Source: an uncultured Chitinophagaceae bacterium (lineage in GTDB: Bacteria > Bacteroidota > Bacteroidia > Chitinophagales > Chitinophagaceae). From it: a DNA stretch of 27,443 bases. Shown here piece by piece: positions 25,127 through 27,443 of the stretch. Where the stretch lies: positions 1 to 27,443 of the forward strand of contig CAMPGG010000007.1 in the NCBI GenBank assembly GCA_946885335.1. The letters run 5' to 3'. The position numbers and the translations under genes were made by a program. Below the pieces are notes generated by a model. That model saw only the letters and a list, made by a program, of their open reading frames with translations, was not told where the DNA came from and searched no databases. Position 1 is the stretch's first letter. The number at the start of each line of letters is the position of its first letter.

Positions 25127-25597
25127 ATGGCGGCTAAATTGAACCTGGACAAACTGGATCTGCAGATTATTCAACAAATGTCGGAGAATGCCGGGATTTC
25201 TTATGCAGATTTAGGTAAACAACTATTTGTATCCGGCGGTACCATTCATGTACGGATAAAAAAACTGGAAGAAGCGGGTATTGTTAAAGGGACCAAACTC
25301 AGTGTTGACCTCAAGCATTTAGGATATGATGTGATTGCTTTTTTGGGTATTTACCTGGAAAAAAGTTCGCTATACGATTCTGTTGCAAAAGAGTTAGAAA
25401 AGATTCCTGAGATCGTCAGGTTGAATTATACAACGGGGAATTACAGCATGTTTGCGGAAATTGTTTGTAAAGACATTACACAATTAAGAACTGTGCTTCA
25501 TGATCAGTTACAAAAAATAAAAGGAATTGAAAGAACTGAAACTTTTATTTCACTGGAAGAAAGTTTTAGTCGCAACGTAAAAGTGCTTCAGCCCTGA
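25127..25597 (+). CDS. Lrp/AsnC family transcriptional regulator
   Basis: DNA-binding regulator, typically octameric or dimeric and responsive to an amino acid. The N-terminal winged helix (residues about 8-55) has LDKLDLQIIQQMSENAGISY and the recognition segment VSGGTIHVRIKKLEEAGIVKG. The C-terminal RAM ligand-binding domain follows (AFLGIYLEKSSLYDSVAKEL, TGNYSMFAEIVCKDITQLRT), with the glycine-containing TGNY turn in place. The length of 156 is typical. It begins after the AT-rich non-coding region that holds the tRNA-like RNA and ends 13 nt before the flippase gene, so cotranscription is likely. Ligand and targets cannot be told from sequence. Confidence 0.92.
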   Translation: MAAKLNLDKLDLQIIQQMSENAGISYADLGKQLFVSGGTIHVRIKKLEEAGIVKGTKLSVDLKHLGYDVIAFLGIYLEKSSLYDSVAKELEKIPEIVRLNYTTGNYSMFAEIVCKDITQLRTVLHDQLQKIKGIERTETFISLEESFSRNVKVLQP

Positions 25598-25610
25598 ACT
25601 TGTAATTAGT

Positions 25611-27056
25611 ATGAATTCTTTCACCCGGTTTTATTCTTCTCTTGGTTTACTGATCCTGCTAAACTTGTTGATTAAACCGGTTTGGATATTTGGTATTGAT
25701 CTGCAGGTGCAAAATATTGTTGGCACCCGGGCATACGGAAATTATTTTTCCATTTTTAACCTGGCTGTAGTTTTTAGTTTTCTTACTGATTGGGGGTTCA
25801 CTATTTTCTTTAGCCGTTCAGCTTCGGCTATGCCTGGGGTTTATATAAACCGGGCAAGCAGTTATGGAATTTTAAAAATCGTGTTTGCCGTTATTTATGC
25901 AGCCATTGTTTTCTTAGTGGCATGGATAAGTGGTATCAATGATTGGTTGGTTGTTGTGTTGGTTGTAATGATCCAGGTACTTACTTCTTTTTATTTGTTT
26001 TTGCGAAGTATTATAACCGCTACGCAAAAATTTAGAATTGACGCATGGTTATCCATATTGGATAAATCACTCATGATCCTTATATGCGGCACTTTTATTT
26101 ACCTGCCTTTTGTATCTGGTAACATCACGCTTCAATCATTTTTAGTTATACAGGTATTATCAATTGCTGCAGCCGTGCTGGTTTCAATAGTTATCCTGAT
26201 TAATTTAAAATTATCCTTTTCTCCCATTAACCCGGCACATTTAAACAACAGTTTATTCAAAGCTGCATTACCATTTGCCCTCTTGGTTTTTTTGATGTCG
26301 GTCCATAACCGGGCAGATGCATTTTTGTTGGAACGCATACATCCTGATGGCAATTATGAAGCAGGGATCTATGCGGCAGCTTACCGGTTGCTTGATGCAT
26401 TCCTTATGCCGGGAAATTTGGTGATCGCTTTTTTGTTACCATTCATTGCAAAAAAACTTGCAGAGAAATCAAACTTTTCAGCAATGATCATCAATGTCAG
26501 GCACTTTTTAATAATGCTAATGGTAGGAATCATTTCTATTGGATATATGCTTGCTCCCTGGATACAGGATCTTTTGTACAATCATGATCCAATTTATGGA
26601 GCTGTTGTTTTACAATGGACGTTATTGTCTTTGATTGGATATACATTGATCCAGGTATATGGAACTATTCTTACAGCATCAGGGAAGCTTCATCATTTTG
26701 TTATAACTATTTTTATTACAGCTATGCTCAACGTCATGCTTAACCTCTTGTTGATCCCGCAAATGGGTGCGAAAGGTTCCGCCATAGCTGCTTTTATAAG
26801 CCAGAATCTATGCGGCTTATACCTGGCATTTGTAGTGAGTAAAAAGTATCATTTGCCTTTGCATAAACGATCTATCATTGTCTATGTTTTTTCCTTGCTA
26901 ACTTATCTTATTATTTTACAAACAGGGTTGCAATGGGAGGTAAATGAATGGCTGCTGATATTGAGTTGTGTGATTGCCGGTATGCTGATTGTCTTTTTTT
27001 CAAAAACACCTGATTGGCGCAATACGTTATTCTCTGTAAAATACCCAGTAAATTAG
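25611..27056 (+). CDS. Polysaccharide flippase (Wzx/MATE-like, MOP superfamily)
   Basis: Inner-membrane protein expected to flip lipid-linked sugar units for surface polysaccharide export. It has 481 residues with about 12-14 hydrophobic helices and few long loops. The N-terminal pattern RFYSSLGLLILLNLLIKPVW, the motif VGTRAYGNYFSIFNLAVVF and the later YAAAYRLLDAFLMPGNLVIA match the polysaccharide biosynthesis transporter family. Charged residues in membrane segments (for example HNRADAFLLERI) are typical. It lies 4 nt before a chain-length-determinant-like gene, supporting a capsule or exopolysaccharide locus that continues to the right. Confidence 0.87.
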   Translation: MNSFTRFYSSLGLLILLNLLIKPVWIFGIDLQVQNIVGTRAYGNYFSIFNLAVVFSFLTDWGFTIFFSRSASAMPGVYINRASSYGILKIVFAVIYAAIVFLVAWISGINDWLVVVLVVMIQVLTSFYLFLRSIITATQKFRIDAWLSILDKSLMILICGTFIYLPFVSGNITLQSFLVIQVLSIAAAVLVSIVILINLKLSFSPINPAHLNNSLFKAALPFALLVFLMSVHNRADAFLLERIHPDGNYEAGIYAAAYRLLDAFLMPGNLVIAFLLPFIAKKLAEKSNFSAMIINVRHFLIMLMVGIISIGYMLAPWIQDLLYNHDPIYGAVVLQWTLLSLIGYTLIQVYGTILTASGKLHHFVITIFITAMLNVMLNLLLIPQMGAKGSAIAAFISQNLCGLYLAFVVSKKYHLPLHKRSIIVYVFSLLTYLIILQTGLQWEVNEWLLILSCVIAGMLIVFFSKTPDWRNTLFSVKYPVN

Positions 27057-27060
27057 CTTC

Positions 27061-27443
27061 ATGGTAGAAAAAGATGTTCCGCGATTGCCAGACCTGTTCG
27101 ATCTGCTTAATCATTGGTGGAAAACAATATTATTAGTTGTAGTGCTGTTTACTGCTGTTGTTGCAGTGATATTGCTGATAAGACCAAAAGAATATTTAGG
27201 CGTTACCACTGCCTTGCCGGCCTCTGAATTTGCAACTGATAAAGCTGGGATCTTTGGTGAAAATCTTCAGACCCTTTATTCGAGTTTAGGCACACCTGAT
27301 GTTTTAGACAAAGTGGTGGGCACTGCTAAACTGGATACATTATATGCAAGCCTGGTGGATCAATATGATTTGGTGAATAATTATGAGTTGTCTGAAAAAA
27401 CAAATGCCCGGCACAAAGCGATAGATCAATTGAAAGATGATAC
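27061..27443 (+). CDS. Chain-length determinant (Wzz)-like protein, N-terminal part
   Basis: Truncated by the window edge; 127 codons are visible. It starts at ATG 27061, four bases after the flippase stop. The start MVEKDVPRLPDLFDLLNHWW leads into one strong transmembrane helix (KTILLVVVLFTAVVAVILLI) and then a periplasmic segment opening RPKEYLGVTTALPAS, the usual layout of Wzz/polysaccharide co-polymerase N-termini, which set polymer length together with flippase and polymerase. The rest (GENLQTLYSSLGTPDVLDKV) is compatible with this family. A stand-alone membrane tether cannot be excluded until the remainder is seen. Confidence 0.75.
   Translation, partial: MVEKDVPRLPDLFDLLNHWWKTILLVVVLFTAVVAVILLIRPKEYLGVTTALPASEFATDKAGIFGENLQTLYSSLGTPDVLDKVVGTAKLDTLYASLVDQYDLVNNYELSEKTNARHKAIDQLKDD

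Noticed and set aside
1..27443. CRISPR array, insertion sequence or prophage
   Set aside because: No regularly spaced direct repeats, transposase, integrase or terminal inverted repeats were seen; the only repeats are the three coding units in the lipoprotein.

Overview
The window looks like part of a Bacteroidetes chromosome, most likely Chitinophagaceae-like (inferred from gene content, not from a marker gene). It is moderately AT-rich. Ribosome sites are weak or absent. One promoter fits the Bacteroidetes TTG / TAnnTTTG pattern. Families typical of this phylum are present: a TAT-variant ActB, DUF3341, DUF420, DUF5522 and a carboxypeptidase-like regulatory domain.

Layout. (1) Positions 1-1682, minus strand: a secreted carboxypeptidase-regulatory-like protein that runs off the left edge, preceded by purN fused to an N-terminal membrane domain. 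(2) Positions 1946-16608, plus strand: one long respiratory cluster holding alternative complex III (actABCDEF) followed by an aa3-type cytochrome c oxidase (coxB, coxA, heme O synthase, two subunit III genes, subunit IV). A clear intrinsic terminator closes it at 16643-16675. (3) Positions 16687-18113: a SCO1-type copper chaperone and a DUF420 membrane protein carrying a textbook EF-hand loop. (4) Positions 18155-20609, minus strand: a lipoprotein with three copies of a His/Cys motif, an alkyltransferase-like protein lacking the acceptor Cys, a DUF5522 mini-protein, trmB and a small secreted protein. (5) Positions 20693-24722: a FAD oxidoreductase with a C-terminal Rieske domain, a lipoprotein of unknown function and a sulfatase. 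(6) Positions 24740-24989: a minus-strand structured RNA with tRNA termini, followed by its own terminator. (7) Positions 25127 to the end: an Lrp/AsnC regulator, a flippase and the start of a chain-length-determinant-like protein, the edge of a surface polysaccharide locus.

How the genes work together. ActC/ActF oxidise menaquinol. Electrons can pass through ActB iron-sulfur clusters and ActA/ActE c-type hemes. CoxB (CuA, with no fused cytochrome c) and CoxA then reduce oxygen. CyoE supplies the heme precursor, SCO1 probably helps build the copper centres, and the subunit III/IV genes complete the oxidase. The gene order agrees with the known ACIII-aa3 supercomplex of Bacteroidetes.

The least expected object is the RNA at 24796-24967. 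It has a tRNA acceptor stem, D arm and T arm, but no U33 in the anticodon-like loop, and about 100 nt of structured insert where a class II tRNA has its variable arm. I know of no described family with this architecture, but I could not search.
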